This document shows positions 55,801-62,762 of a DNA stretch of 64,000 nucleotides, piece after piece. Position numbers and translations under genes: made by a program. Numbering within the stretch: position 1 is the first letter of the stretch; each line of letters opens with the position of its first letter. Source of the stretch: Denitromonas sp. (lineage in GTDB: Bacteria; Pseudomonadota; Gammaproteobacteria; Burkholderiales; Rhodocyclaceae); assembly GCF_034676725.1 (NCBI RefSeq), contig NZ_JAUCBR010000004.1, forward strand, positions 4,597,464 to 4,661,463, written 5' to 3'. Under the pieces are notes generated by a model, which was not told where the DNA came from, made no database searches, and saw only the letters and a list, made by a program, of their open reading frames with translations.

Positions 55801-56228
55801 ATCCAGAACACCTGGGCCAGCGTCACCGTCTGGTCGTAGCCCGCGTTATGGAACACACCCAGAATCACCGAATAGCTGTTCTGATCGCGCAAACTCACCG
55901 GCCTGGCTGCACCTGTGACGTCGTTGCGCTCGGACTTGTAGTGCCCGAGCACGTAAGAGCGCAGCGTACGCTCCTTGCTATCCGCCCCCGCCGCCTTGTT
56001 ATAGGCTACCCGGTTAGCAGGTACCAACAAGGTGGTGATGGCATCGACCAGCGTGGACTTTCCCGAACCGATATCGCCCGTGAGCAAGCCATTGTTGCCA
56101 TCGAGTTGCAAGGCCCACACCCGGCCATCAAAAGTGCCCCAGTTGAACACCTCCAAGCGGCTCAGGCGAAAGCCCGACTGCGTGTCGTCGGCACAAAAAT
56201 CCAGGCCCAGCGATTGCGGATCATTCAT
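52836..56228 (-). CDS. jetC: Wadjet SMC-like ATPase JetC (MukB-related)
   Basis: The 1130-residue protein has the split ABC ATPase of SMC proteins. Walker A GDIGSGKST is near residue 51-59, long coiled coils fill the middle (about 260-440 and 610-880), and the signature YSDSGGKSGGQKEKLAYTIL and Walker B VVIDEAFGRGSDES are near the C-terminus. JetC is the loop-extruding motor of the complex. ATG 56228 is chosen: it overlaps jetB by 8 nt and follows GAGGG; a GTG three codons earlier is an alternative. Confidence 0.94.
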   Translation of the reverse strand: MNDPQSLGLDFCADDTQSGFRLSRLEVFNWGTFDGRVWALQLDGNNGLLTGDIGSGKSTLVDAITTLLVPANRVAYNKAAGADSKERTLRSYVLGHYKSERNDVTGAARPVSLRDQNSYSVILGVFHNAGYDQTVTLAQVFWMKDAQGQPARFFLGAERALSVAADFSSFGSDINALKKRLRVLGAEINDTFPPYAAWFRRRFGIENDQALELFHQTVSMKSVGNLTDFVRSHMLEPFEVAPRIQALIGHFDDLNRAHQAVLKTQQQVELLTPLIADCDRHGALVAEVDGLRACRESLRPHFAALKLGLIDKRLDGLADDWARVDAQVNKLYAAHEDHGHQIDELKQAIHANGGDRLERLGVEIRKKELMRDARKAKAGRYAALAAVLGEPVATDTASFVAQRGKYQHWREEARSREADLQNVLTELGVTLRQGKLEHEQLSVEIDSLKRRRSNIDDRQIQIRAALCSALDLDVDDMPFVGELIQVRDDERDWEGAAERLLRGFGLALLVPDVHYKAVAEWVDGAHLRGRLVYFHVRSRKAAELPGLHRDSLVRKLAIKPDAPQYDWLERELAHRFDVACCATQEQFRRETRAITRAGQIKDPSGRHEKDDRHRIDDRSRYVLGWSNSAKIAVLEAKRHQLETRLGEIGSQIDDIQKEREALTTRLDALSRLDEFTAFDELDWASVATEIAQLTEERRRLEAASDVLKQLNDKLRTLQEAQKGSGEALQAAREKRAKLEQRRSDAQALRGQTEALLADTVVDEALAATLDAMRAEALGEHQLTVESCDNREQDVRSWLQIRIDNETKAVNRLAEKIIKAMASFKEAYKLETAEMDASLAAAFEYESLLTQLNRDDLPRFVARFKELLNVNTINEIANFNAQLARERETIKERIAHINMSLGEIDYNPGRYIVLESQISPDAEIRDFQQALRACTEGAVTGSDDAQYSEAKFLQVKAIIDRFRGREGLSEQDRRWTSKVTDVRNWFFFAASERWREDNSEHEHYSDSGGKSGGQKEKLAYTILAASLAYQFGLEWGAVRSRSFRFVVIDEAFGRGSDESAQYGLKLFRQLNLQLLIVTPLQKIHIIEPYVSSVGFVHNEGGRASKLRNLSIEEYRAQKAVMPAPSTQESEP

Positions 56229-56886
56229 CACCCGCACCCTCTTTCGCCTGCATCACGCCGCCCAGTTGCGCCTGATACGTCGCCAGGCGCCCATCGAATT
56301 CCGACAACCACTGCGCATCAACAAAGGCCTTCAGGATGCGGCGCACCTCGAAACTGACCGAACCGACTGACGCACCGCCTGTTGGCTTGAGCTTCCGCAA
56401 AAAACCCAACTCAACGACCTTGTTGATCGTGGTCTCGATCTGGTCGATCAACCGGGCTTCGTTCGGGCCTTCGGGCAAAAACACGCGCACCAGCTCGACG
56501 ATCTCGTCACGCGAGAGCACCAAGCGCGTATCACCACCGCCCGCATCGAACTCCGCCAGCTTCTTACGCAACAAGGCGAGCAACAGACTCACCGGGAAAG
56601 ACAAGGGCCGCCTCGCCACCAGGCGCGGCAAGCGCGGCGCCGGGTCATCCTCAGCAGGCTCCGGGCGGCTCTTCAGAAAGGCATAGCCTTCCGCCTCATC
56701 CAGCACCAATTCAAGATTCAGCACCGCCACATAGTCGCGCACCCGCGCTTGCAGATTGAGCAGCGCTGCCCACTGGCCTTCGTCGGCCTCGCGGTAGAGC
56801 ACGCCTTTGAGCAAACCGATCAACAACACCGACAAACCTGCCGCCGATGCCGGTGCCGACAATGTATTCGTGCCACCCTCTTCCAT
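56221..56886 (-). CDS. jetB: Wadjet subunit JetB (DUF4194, MukE-like)
   Basis: The 221-residue protein has the DUF4194 pattern of winged helices (LLIGLLKGVLYREADEGQWA, RDYVAVLNLELVLDEAEGYA, FPVSLLLALLRKKLAEFD). JetB is the KITE-type accessory subunit that binds the JetA kleisin. ATG 56886 has GAGGCGGGG upstream. It starts 25 bp after jetA and overlaps jetC. Confidence 0.92.
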   Translation of the reverse strand: MEEGGTNTLSAPASAAGLSVLLIGLLKGVLYREADEGQWAALLNLQARVRDYVAVLNLELVLDEAEGYAFLKSRPEPAEDDPAPRLPRLVARRPLSFPVSLLLALLRKKLAEFDAGGGDTRLVLSRDEIVELVRVFLPEGPNEARLIDQIETTINKVVELGFLRKLKPTGGASVGSVSFEVRRILKAFVDAQWLSEFDGRLATYQAQLGGVMQAKEGAGDE

Positions 56887-56911
56887 TCCCCGCCTCGACT
56901 TGTGGTTTGGT

Positions 56912-58366
56912 TCAACGCATGAAAATCACGCGCGGCAATCGCGCGCAGCGGGTGACGGCTCGGCCGTCCGTCAACGCCGTATTCCAGCGGATCGGCTCGA
57001 TGGCCTCTTCATCCACCACCGTGCTGAACGTATCGCTGCCCAGCTGCAGATAGGCCACCAACTCGGCCAGACCCTGCACCAACGGCTGGCCGATCACCAG
57101 CTCGCTCAAGGTGATTTGCGCCCGATCCTGCAGGGCATGGCGAATATGCCGGGTGAGTCTTGCCTTATCCACCACCACCTGATCAAACAGCGCCGCGGGG
57201 TCGATGTCCTCGTCCCCCGCCTGCAACACCAGATCAGCAATCACAGGCTTGGTCACCGGCGCAAACAACGGCCGCTCCATCGCCAGTTCGATATCGGCTC
57301 GCGCCTCATCCATCGCCATCACGTCACCGGCCGGCGGCACATCGCGCAACGCCAAGGCCTTGCTCTCGATGCCGTGCAGAATATCCATGATGCGGCGGTT
57401 TTCCAGCCACGCCTGATCATCCAGAAAGCGTCGCAACTGCTGCGACAACCCGGCCACCGTGCGCTGCGTGTGCTCACCGGCCTCCATCCAGTCATAGTGC
57501 ACCCGCCGCGTACGGCTGTCGGGCTTCAGCTCCGTCACCGCCGGCAGCGCCAGCACGCGATCGAGCAGCTCGCTCAACTCCTCCTGACGCTGACTGGACA
57601 GGAGAAAATCCCAGAATGCGCGAAAGCTCTTTCCCTGATCCGAATCCGCAATCGCATCACGCTCGCCCAGAATATCTTCGAGCAACGCGCCCTTGCTCCC
57701 TTCCCACAGCGCGATGCGCTCGCGCACACGCCGGTCGAGCTGGCGGAAGTTGTGCTCCACCTCACGAAAATCGGTCAGTAGCTCGCGGGCCCCCTGCATG
57801 AACTGCAAGAAACGATCCTTCAACGCCGTGTCGTCCAGCAACTGCACATCGCCTGCCAGCACCTGCGCGATCTGCGCATCGATCTCATCGCGCTTCTTGT
57901 GCAACTCCTCGATGCGCCGAGCCGGGTCCGCCTCGCTACCCTCGCTCATCTGCTTGAGCAAGTCGAACAAGGTCAGCAAGCGCGACTCGGTGCCAACAAA
58001 CTGTCTTGCCGACAGCTGCGCCAGCCAGGCAATGGCTTTCTCGGTCGACGGCGTCAAATCAAACTGCGCCTCGTCCGTGCCCGGCCGGTAAAACTTGCGC
58101 AGCCAGCCCTTGTCCGGCGCCGCCCAGTCGTTCAGGTACGCCAGCGCCGGCTTCGGAAAGGCCGACTCCCCCAACTGCAGGCGCAGCACGTACAACTCGT
58201 CTTCCAGCGCCTCCGCCAGATCCGCCGCCGCCATCACCCGCACATTGGGCATCACAAACACCCGATGCAGAAAACTCGCCACCAAGGGCGCATGATCCGA
58301 ACGCAGCAAGCGCCACGCGGGGTGATGGGTGCGTAGGGCGTCTAGGGTGGCGAAGTCGTGCGTCAT
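56912..58366 (-). CDS. jetA: Wadjet kleisin subunit JetA (DUF3375, MukF-like)
   Basis: The 484-residue protein starts MTHDFATLDALRTHHPAWRL and continues with the DUF3375 core (FYRPGTDEAQFDLTPSTEKA, LSARQFVGTESRLLTLFDLL, RRVRERIALWEGSKGALLED). A helical linker and a winged-helix C-terminal part follow. It bridges the JetC heads. ATG 58366 is chosen by the typical N-terminus; no clear ribosome binding site is seen, and the frame is open 57 nt further upstream. First gene of jetA-jetB-jetC-jetD. Confidence 0.92.
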   Translation of the reverse strand: MTHDFATLDALRTHHPAWRLLRSDHAPLVASFLHRVFVMPNVRVMAAADLAEALEDELYVLRLQLGESAFPKPALAYLNDWAAPDKGWLRKFYRPGTDEAQFDLTPSTEKAIAWLAQLSARQFVGTESRLLTLFDLLKQMSEGSEADPARRIEELHKKRDEIDAQIAQVLAGDVQLLDDTALKDRFLQFMQGARELLTDFREVEHNFRQLDRRVRERIALWEGSKGALLEDILGERDAIADSDQGKSFRAFWDFLLSSQRQEELSELLDRVLALPAVTELKPDSRTRRVHYDWMEAGEHTQRTVAGLSQQLRRFLDDQAWLENRRIMDILHGIESKALALRDVPPAGDVMAMDEARADIELAMERPLFAPVTKPVIADLVLQAGDEDIDPAALFDQVVVDKARLTRHIRHALQDRAQITLSELVIGQPLVQGLAELVAYLQLGSDTFSTVVDEEAIEPIRWNTALTDGRAVTRCARLPRVIFMR

Positions 58367-59154
58367 GGCAGCAACGGTTCGCTCCAATCCCAGCGCTTGT
58401 CCTTGATCATCACGAATCGGCAACGCCCCTCAGACAAACCGGCCCACAGCTCGCCAATCAAGCGATCATTCTGAGCCGCGACACATCCGCGCAGACCACT
58501 CGGGCGGGGTACAAAAGCGGCGGGCAGTGATGCCGCATTGCCGCCGGCATTTCGGAAGCATATTTTGCCATACTCAGCTGTGCCGTTAAGCATTTCCTGA
58601 CCGGCGATAAAGCATAAAGTGACCAAGGGCCGCCAAACTCGGGGCCGCCCGCGAGCCTGCAAGCCACCCTGAAGCCGCTCTTGACCTGTGCCGCGGCACC
58701 CGGGAAACCATATCTTGGCCAACCGGTACAAAATAAAGCAATTCGTGGCCAAAAAACTCTCCGAGGCACGGCACGAGTTTTTGGCACTTCCTGCCCGCAA
58801 CGACGCGAGTTGCCGTCACCGGCGTCTGGCTCACGCGGACTTATCTACCCTGAGAACGGACGAACGGATGTCCCGGTATCGGCGTATCCGTCGCAACGCC
58901 CAAGCGTACTGGACCAACAATCTCTGGTCCGTCACTCTAGCCCGTTGCAGCGGACGCCGGATGGGGAAGCATGTACTCGCCCGCGCCCCAACCATCTGCT
59001 GTTTCCTCCGACGCAACTCGTGATTCTTTCAAGAATCCGGTCGGAAAATTGACATTTTATCTATTTTAAACAATACCTTAGGACAAACCCGAATACTCCC
59101 TTCGCCGCTTATCCGCGCACACTGGGCACGAGATGACTGACGAGAGGAGCGAGC
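58367..59154. other. Long non-coding stretch upstream of jetA with inverted repeats
   Basis: No recognisable gene is seen in 788 bp between jetA and the HAD gene, which are divergent. It should contain both promoters. Noted structures are a bulged inverted repeat (GTGGCCAAAAAACTC, 58745-58759, with GAGTTTTTGGCAC, 58775-58787), a 12-bp palindrome GTGCCGCGGCAC (58688-58699), and AT-rich sequence with TTGACA at 59048-59053 before the HAD gene. A minus-strand frame ending at 58363 may hold the remnant of a lost gene. Confidence 0.4.
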
Positions 59155-59670
59155 ATGGCGAGAACCAAGGGGCTGCGACAGAGAAACCCACAGCTACCGA
59201 CTCTGTTTTTGGACTTTGATGGCGTGCTCCATCCAGACGACGTCTACCGCGAAGCCGGGCGCGTCGTTCTTCGGGCAGACGGACTACGCCTATTCGAGTG
59301 GTCCGACATCCTGGACGACCTTGTCTCGCCCTACCCGTCTCTACAGGTTGTCCTGTCGACATCTTGGGTGCGCGTGCTTGGGTTCGATGCCGCCTACTCT
59401 CAGCTGACCGAGTCCCTGCAGCGGCGTGTTGTCGGGGCGGCTTGGCATGACACCGCCCCAAGAAGATGGGACAACCTGACTCGCTACGCCCAAATTCAGC
59501 ATGCTGTCCAGCGTCATCGCCACACTCGGTGGCTTGCCATTGACGATGACGATGTCGGATGGGCTGACGAGCATCGCGAGCATCTTGTCCTGACCGACTC
59601 GCTCCTGGGTATTGGTGCAAGTGCGGCCCAGGTGGAGCTGCGCGAGAAGCTCGAAGTACTGCACCGATGA
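59155..59670 (+). CDS. HAD-fold protein of the HAD_SAK type
   Basis: The 171-residue protein has HAD motif I (LFLDFDGVLHPDD), a middle motif with VVLSTSWVRV (Ser/Thr of motif II) and acidic motif IV (LAIDDDDVGWADE). The pattern resembles the HAD domain found in Swiss-army-knife RNA-repair proteins, where it acts as a phosphatase; here it stands alone, and the substrate is unknown. ATG 59155 has AGGAG 5 nt upstream. Between Wadjet and a toxin-antitoxin operon. Confidence 0.7.
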   Translation: MARTKGLRQRNPQLPTLFLDFDGVLHPDDVYREAGRVVLRADGLRLFEWSDILDDLVSPYPSLQVVLSTSWVRVLGFDAAYSQLTESLQRRVVGAAWHDTAPRRWDNLTRYAQIQHAVQRHRHTRWLAIDDDDVGWADEHREHLVLTDSLLGIGASAAQVELREKLEVLHR

Positions 59671-59905
59671 GGTTTGCCGGTGCTGCTACAGACGTAGGCC
59701 GCGCAGGAGTCCATTCAGGTCACCATTTTGATTTCCCTGCTGCGGCTGGAAACACCTCTGTCACGCAAGCCCCAGCCGGGCGGAGCACTGGCTGCAACAT
59801 CGCGAAGGCCGATTGGCTGGACCCGCTCATTCAGGTCTCCGACCCGATTCTGGACGCGCCAGAACCGAAACGCCCGGGCTACTGGTAAGCGTCTGCCAGC
59901 GCCCT
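59671..59905. other. Gap between the HAD gene and the toxin gene
   Basis: No gene, promoter or clear terminator was seen in this 235-bp convergent gap. Confidence 0.4.
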
Positions 59906-60334
59906 TCAGCTTGCCGACTGAGGCGAGCTGAACGGATTGACGCTGCGCACGCCAGTCGATTCGAAGTCTCCCGTGTTGCGCGTGACGACGGTCAGGTCGT
60001 AGATGAGCGCAATGGCCGCAATCTGCTTGTCGATGGGGTGATGGGGACTCGGTGACATGAGTTTCCCCCAAATCTGAGCACTGTCGAGGTCGAAGCCCAG
60101 AATCCGGTCCGCGTAGTCGACAACCACGTTGTCGAGCCACACTTCAAGCCGGGCAGCTTGGCTATGGTCCCCACGATTGCGGATGTTTTCGAGCCCACGG
60201 CGAATCTCGCCGATGGTCTGCACGGACAGATAGACGTCCTCTGCGGTCAAGCTCGAGAAAAATGCTACGACGCCCGGGTTGGCCCGTCCGCCCTTGCGTA
60301 GCTCACTGATGATATTCGTGTCGAGCAGGTACAT
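59906..60334 (-). CDS. PIN-domain toxin of the VapC/FitB family
   Basis: The 142-residue protein has the PIN ribonuclease residues Asp5 (YLLDTNIISEL), Glu43 (IGEIRRG), Asp102 (PIDKQIAAIA) and Asp123 (VVTRNTGDFE). VapC-type toxins cut RNA, often initiator tRNA or rRNA. Its ATG overlaps the antitoxin stop as TGATG. Confidence 0.93.
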   Translation of the reverse strand: MYLLDTNIISELRKGGRANPGVVAFFSSLTAEDVYLSVQTIGEIRRGLENIRNRGDHSQAARLEVWLDNVVVDYADRILGFDLDSAQIWGKLMSPSPHHPIDKQIAAIALIYDLTVVTRNTGDFESTGVRSVNPFSSPQSAS

Positions 60335-60546
60335 CAGCCCTGCCTGAAGTTGAAGTCTTCATCGCTACCCACATCCGGCATGCTGGCCAGCACGTCCTTG
60401 AAGCTTCGGCGAGCCGGCCGCGCAAGCGCGGCGCGCAAGATTTCGCGGTGCTCGGCTTCAGCGCTGCGTCCGTGCCGCGCCGCAGCCTCTTTCAAGGCGT
60501 GCGCGACCTCAGGCTCGACGTTGCGAACGACAAGGTTGGTCGCCAT
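60334..60546 (-). CDS. FitA/VapB-type ribbon-helix-helix antitoxin
   Basis: The 70-residue protein starts MATNLVVRNVEPEVAHALKE and has the RHH pattern with ARHGRSAEAEHREILRAAL, as in FitA. The acidic tail (VLASMPDVGSDEDFNFRQG) would fill the PIN active site. ATG 60546 has AGGAG 7 nt upstream; the frame extends upstream through the operator but without homology. Confidence 0.9.
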   Translation of the reverse strand: MATNLVVRNVEPEVAHALKEAAARHGRSAEAEHREILRAALARPARRSFKDVLASMPDVGSDEDFNFRQG

Positions 60547-60559
60547 GGTTTTCTCCTGA

Positions 60560-60606
60560 TGATTGCATTGATTGCAATCTAGCACATATTGCAATCAATG
60601 CAATCA
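60560..60606. promoter_or_regulatory. Operator/promoter of the FitAB-type operon: 19-bp perfect inverted repeat
   Basis: TGATTGCATTGATTGCAAT (60560-60578), a 9-bp spacer and its exact reverse complement (60588-60606). Each arm repeats ATTGCA. On the minus strand TTGCAT, 16 bp and TAGATT could be the -35 and -10 boxes inside it, so binding of the antitoxin-toxin complex would block transcription. Confidence 0.8.
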
Positions 60607-60800
60607 TTCCGGTGCGGGTAGCGCTCTGTCGCTCTGTCGTCGCCCCTCAACCAGTCTTGGGCTACACCACGGCCCAGCGTTTTCATCTTTTGGAGCCCCG
60701 CCCAACTACCCGGGTGTCCAAACTCCGGCAATCTCATGTACCTTATGCTTCAGGTTCAACCCGCCCAAAATCAGTCAGAAGCGAACGCCACACGCTAGCC

Positions 60801-61682
60801 TTGAGTTCAGACCATCAACCCCCTCTCCCCGAAGATGTCGTCGCGCTCCAGCATAGGGTTCAACGCAAGCTGGGTCGCTGCCTCATCCGATTGCAGCAAT
60901 ACGAGCGACTCCTGAAAGCCCTGGTCGCAGACCACGACATTTCCGGCCCCGCCAGTACGCTCATGGACATCCGGGCAGCGCGAGTCGAAGCCCTCTCGAA
61001 GAAGACGCTCGGGCATCTCGTGGGAGAGCTCACTGGCAACATCCTTAAACCGGATTCACCGGATTCCGACAAAGCAGCGGCTGACGATGTCCCTTCCGAC
61101 ATCGTTGAACCGCATTTAAGATTGCAGTTCACAACGGTACTGGCCGCCGAGCGGTATGAGGAAACACTAACTGCTCTGGGCGCGCTGGTAGAGCTGCGCA
61201 ATGAACTCGTCCATCACTTTCTCGAGAAGCACGACATCTGGACGAACCGCGGCTGCGTTGCAGCCGAAGCGTTCCTGGATGCCTGCTATGAGCAGATTGA
61301 TGGGCGCTACCTCGAGCTACACGGATGGGCGAAGCATAGCGTCGAAGCCCGCGCCCACATCGCAAGCCTGATGCAGACGACTGAGTTCGAGGATTTGATG
61401 TTCCACGGCATTTTGCCGGGGGGTGCAGGCGTCAATTGGGAGTGCAGCACTATCGTCGGCGTACTCCGGAAAGCCGAGAGCAGCCTGAGCCGTAACGGCT
61501 GGACACCCCTGGCTGATGCCATTGCCTTCGCCAGGAAGACACACCCAAAGCACACGCCGGGGCGCTATGGATGTAGCAGCTGGCGGCAGGTGTTGCACGA
61601 ATCTCAGCAGTTTCTTGTTCGGAAGGAGCGGGCAAGCTCGCCGCCATCGACTCAAATCTGGTACCGGTCCAAACCTCTGTAG
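60801..61682 (+). CDS. OST-HTH/LOTUS-domain protein
   Basis: The 293-residue protein (from TTG 60801) has a helical N-terminal half (LQHRVQRKLGRCLIRLQQYE, ARVEALSKKTLGHLVGELTG, VELRNELVHHFLEKHDIW) and a C-terminal segment (NGWTPLADAIAFARKTHPKH, GRYGCSSWRQVLHESQQFLV, QIWYRS) that fits the OST-HTH/LOTUS pattern, a winged helix thought to bind RNA. Similar two-part proteins occur in other proteobacteria without known function. The frame is open from 60612, but the first 63 codons do not look coding and no ATG lies between; the start is therefore uncertain. Confidence 0.68.
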   Translation: MSSDHQPPLPEDVVALQHRVQRKLGRCLIRLQQYERLLKALVADHDISGPASTLMDIRAARVEALSKKTLGHLVGELTGNILKPDSPDSDKAAADDVPSDIVEPHLRLQFTTVLAAERYEETLTALGALVELRNELVHHFLEKHDIWTNRGCVAAEAFLDACYEQIDGRYLELHGWAKHSVEARAHIASLMQTTEFEDLMFHGILPGGAGVNWECSTIVGVLRKAESSLSRNGWTPLADAIAFARKTHPKHTPGRYGCSSWRQVLHESQQFLVRKERASSPPSTQIWYRSKPL

Positions 61683-61781
61683 CGGCGTGGTTTAAGAGGA
61701 GCCAGAAGCACGAGGGCGATACTCACGCGGGCGTCAAAGCGATTCGCCAGGGAAGCGATGCACGGTGGCGAAGATTAGGTG

Positions 61782-62225
61782 TTAACTACTTGCGCGACCA
61801 GCCAGCCGCCGAAGCTTGTCCAGTTCCTCGCGAGCCGCCTCTCGCAACGCAGCCGTTGCAGCCTCACGCTGCACGTCATTGAGCGTACTGAACTCCGATA
61901 CCGGCAACGTCATTGCGTCGACGGCATAGTCCAGCCATGACTGATATCCGTCGGGCACCTCGGGCACGCCATCGTCGGTATCCACAATAACCGCGTACTT
62001 GAGCAGGCATTCGAGAACGGCTTCGTCGCTCCAATTTGCCACCGAGAGCCAACTCGCACACAGACCCTCTGAGTACAACGCCCATAGCCTCGCCGCCACG
62101 TCCGGCGAAACGCCATATCCTGCAGCACCGGCAACAGCGACCAAGCAAGCGACATCCTCCGAGAATTCGACGGTGTAGTCCGGTGTGGCGGGCTCAGGCA
62201 GGGGCGCAACACGCAGCTTCTTCAT
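61782..62225 (-). CDS. Hypothetical protein
   Basis: The 147-residue protein is not recognised. It starts MKKLRVAPLPEPATPDYTVE at ATG 62225, preceded by a near-perfect AAAGGAGG 5 nt upstream. It is acidic in the middle (VIVDTDDGVPEVPDGYQSWL) and ends in a charged helix (NDVQREAATAALREAAREEL). No membrane segments or known motifs. An IS3 element begins about 25 bp upstream of its start, so its original promoter was probably displaced. Confidence 0.6.
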   Translation of the reverse strand: MKKLRVAPLPEPATPDYTVEFSEDVACLVAVAGAAGYGVSPDVAARLWALYSEGLCASWLSVANWSDEAVLECLLKYAVIVDTDDGVPEVPDGYQSWLDYAVDAMTLPVSEFSTLNDVQREAATAALREAAREELDKLRRLAGRASS

Positions 62226-62312
62226 CCAGTCCTCCTTTCTTGTCCGGATTGAATCGCCCCTCTCCCGGTAGACGCTTCGCAGCCTTAAACTCAGGCATGC
62301 ACAGGAGGCGTC

Positions 62313-62591
62313 ATGAGCAACAAGCGGTATCCGGAAGAGTTCAAGGTTGAGGCGGTCAAACAGGTCACGGAGCGGGGTCATTCGGCTCCGGATGTCGCCA
62401 AGCGACTGGGGGTGTCACAGCCGACGCTCTATGAGTGGATCAAGCGCTACAGCCTTCCTGAAGCGCAGCGGGTCGAGCAGTTGGGCCAGGCAGCGGAGAT
62501 TCGGCGCCTGAAGGCGGAGCTCAAGCGGGTGACGGAGGAGCGCGACATCCTAAAAAAGGCCGCAGCGTACTTTGCCAAGGAGTCCCGGTAA
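62313..62591 (+). CDS. IS3-family transposase OrfA
   Basis: The 92-residue protein has the HTH_Tnp_1 domain (YPEEFKVEAVKQVTERGHSA, RLGVSQPTLYEWIKRY) and a leucine-zipper-like helix (IRRLKAELKRVTEERDILKK). AGGAGG lies 4 nt before ATG 62313. Near the end is the slippery sequence A6G (62552-62558), the usual place for the -1 frameshift into orfB in this family. Confidence 0.92.
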   Translation: MSNKRYPEEFKVEAVKQVTERGHSAPDVAKRLGVSQPTLYEWIKRYSLPEAQRVEQLGQAAEIRRLKAELKRVTEERDILKKAAAYFAKESR

Positions 62592-62690
62592 GGTACGCCT
62601 TCATCGAGGCGCACGAGAAGCAGTTCCCGGTTCGCAGGTTGTGCCACAGCATGTGTGTGAATCCGAGCGGCTACTACTGTCACTGCCGGA
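62558..62690 (+). pseudogene. Truncated IS3 OrfB (integrase), broken by the IS21 element
   Basis: In the -1 frame after the A6G site the sequence reads VRYAFIEAHEKQFPVRRLCH and CVNPSGYY, the N-terminus of IS3-type OrfB. It ends at the border of the IS21 element, well before the DDE domain, so the element cannot transpose by itself. Confidence 0.8.
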
Positions 62691-62762
62691 TGTAATTTGA
62701 TACGGGTTGCCGATTGAAAGTTGATACACCGAGTTGAGAAGATCGGGCCATTTGGAGCCCGG

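Larger units (their letters stand above)
62250..62690 (+). mobile_element. IS3-family element, interrupted by an IS21 element
   Basis: A possible left end TGAATCGCCCCTCTCCCGG lies at 62250; then come the complete orfA and the first part of orfB. The element breaks off where the IS21-type sequence starts (62691). The right half would lie beyond the IS21 insertion, outside the window. Confidence 0.65.

Noticed and set aside
58363..58800. 145-codon minus-strand frame upstream of jetA as a fifth gene of the Wadjet operon
   Set aside because: No ribosome binding site, no recognised domain, and only its last 40 residues look protein-like; kept only as a possible remnant.
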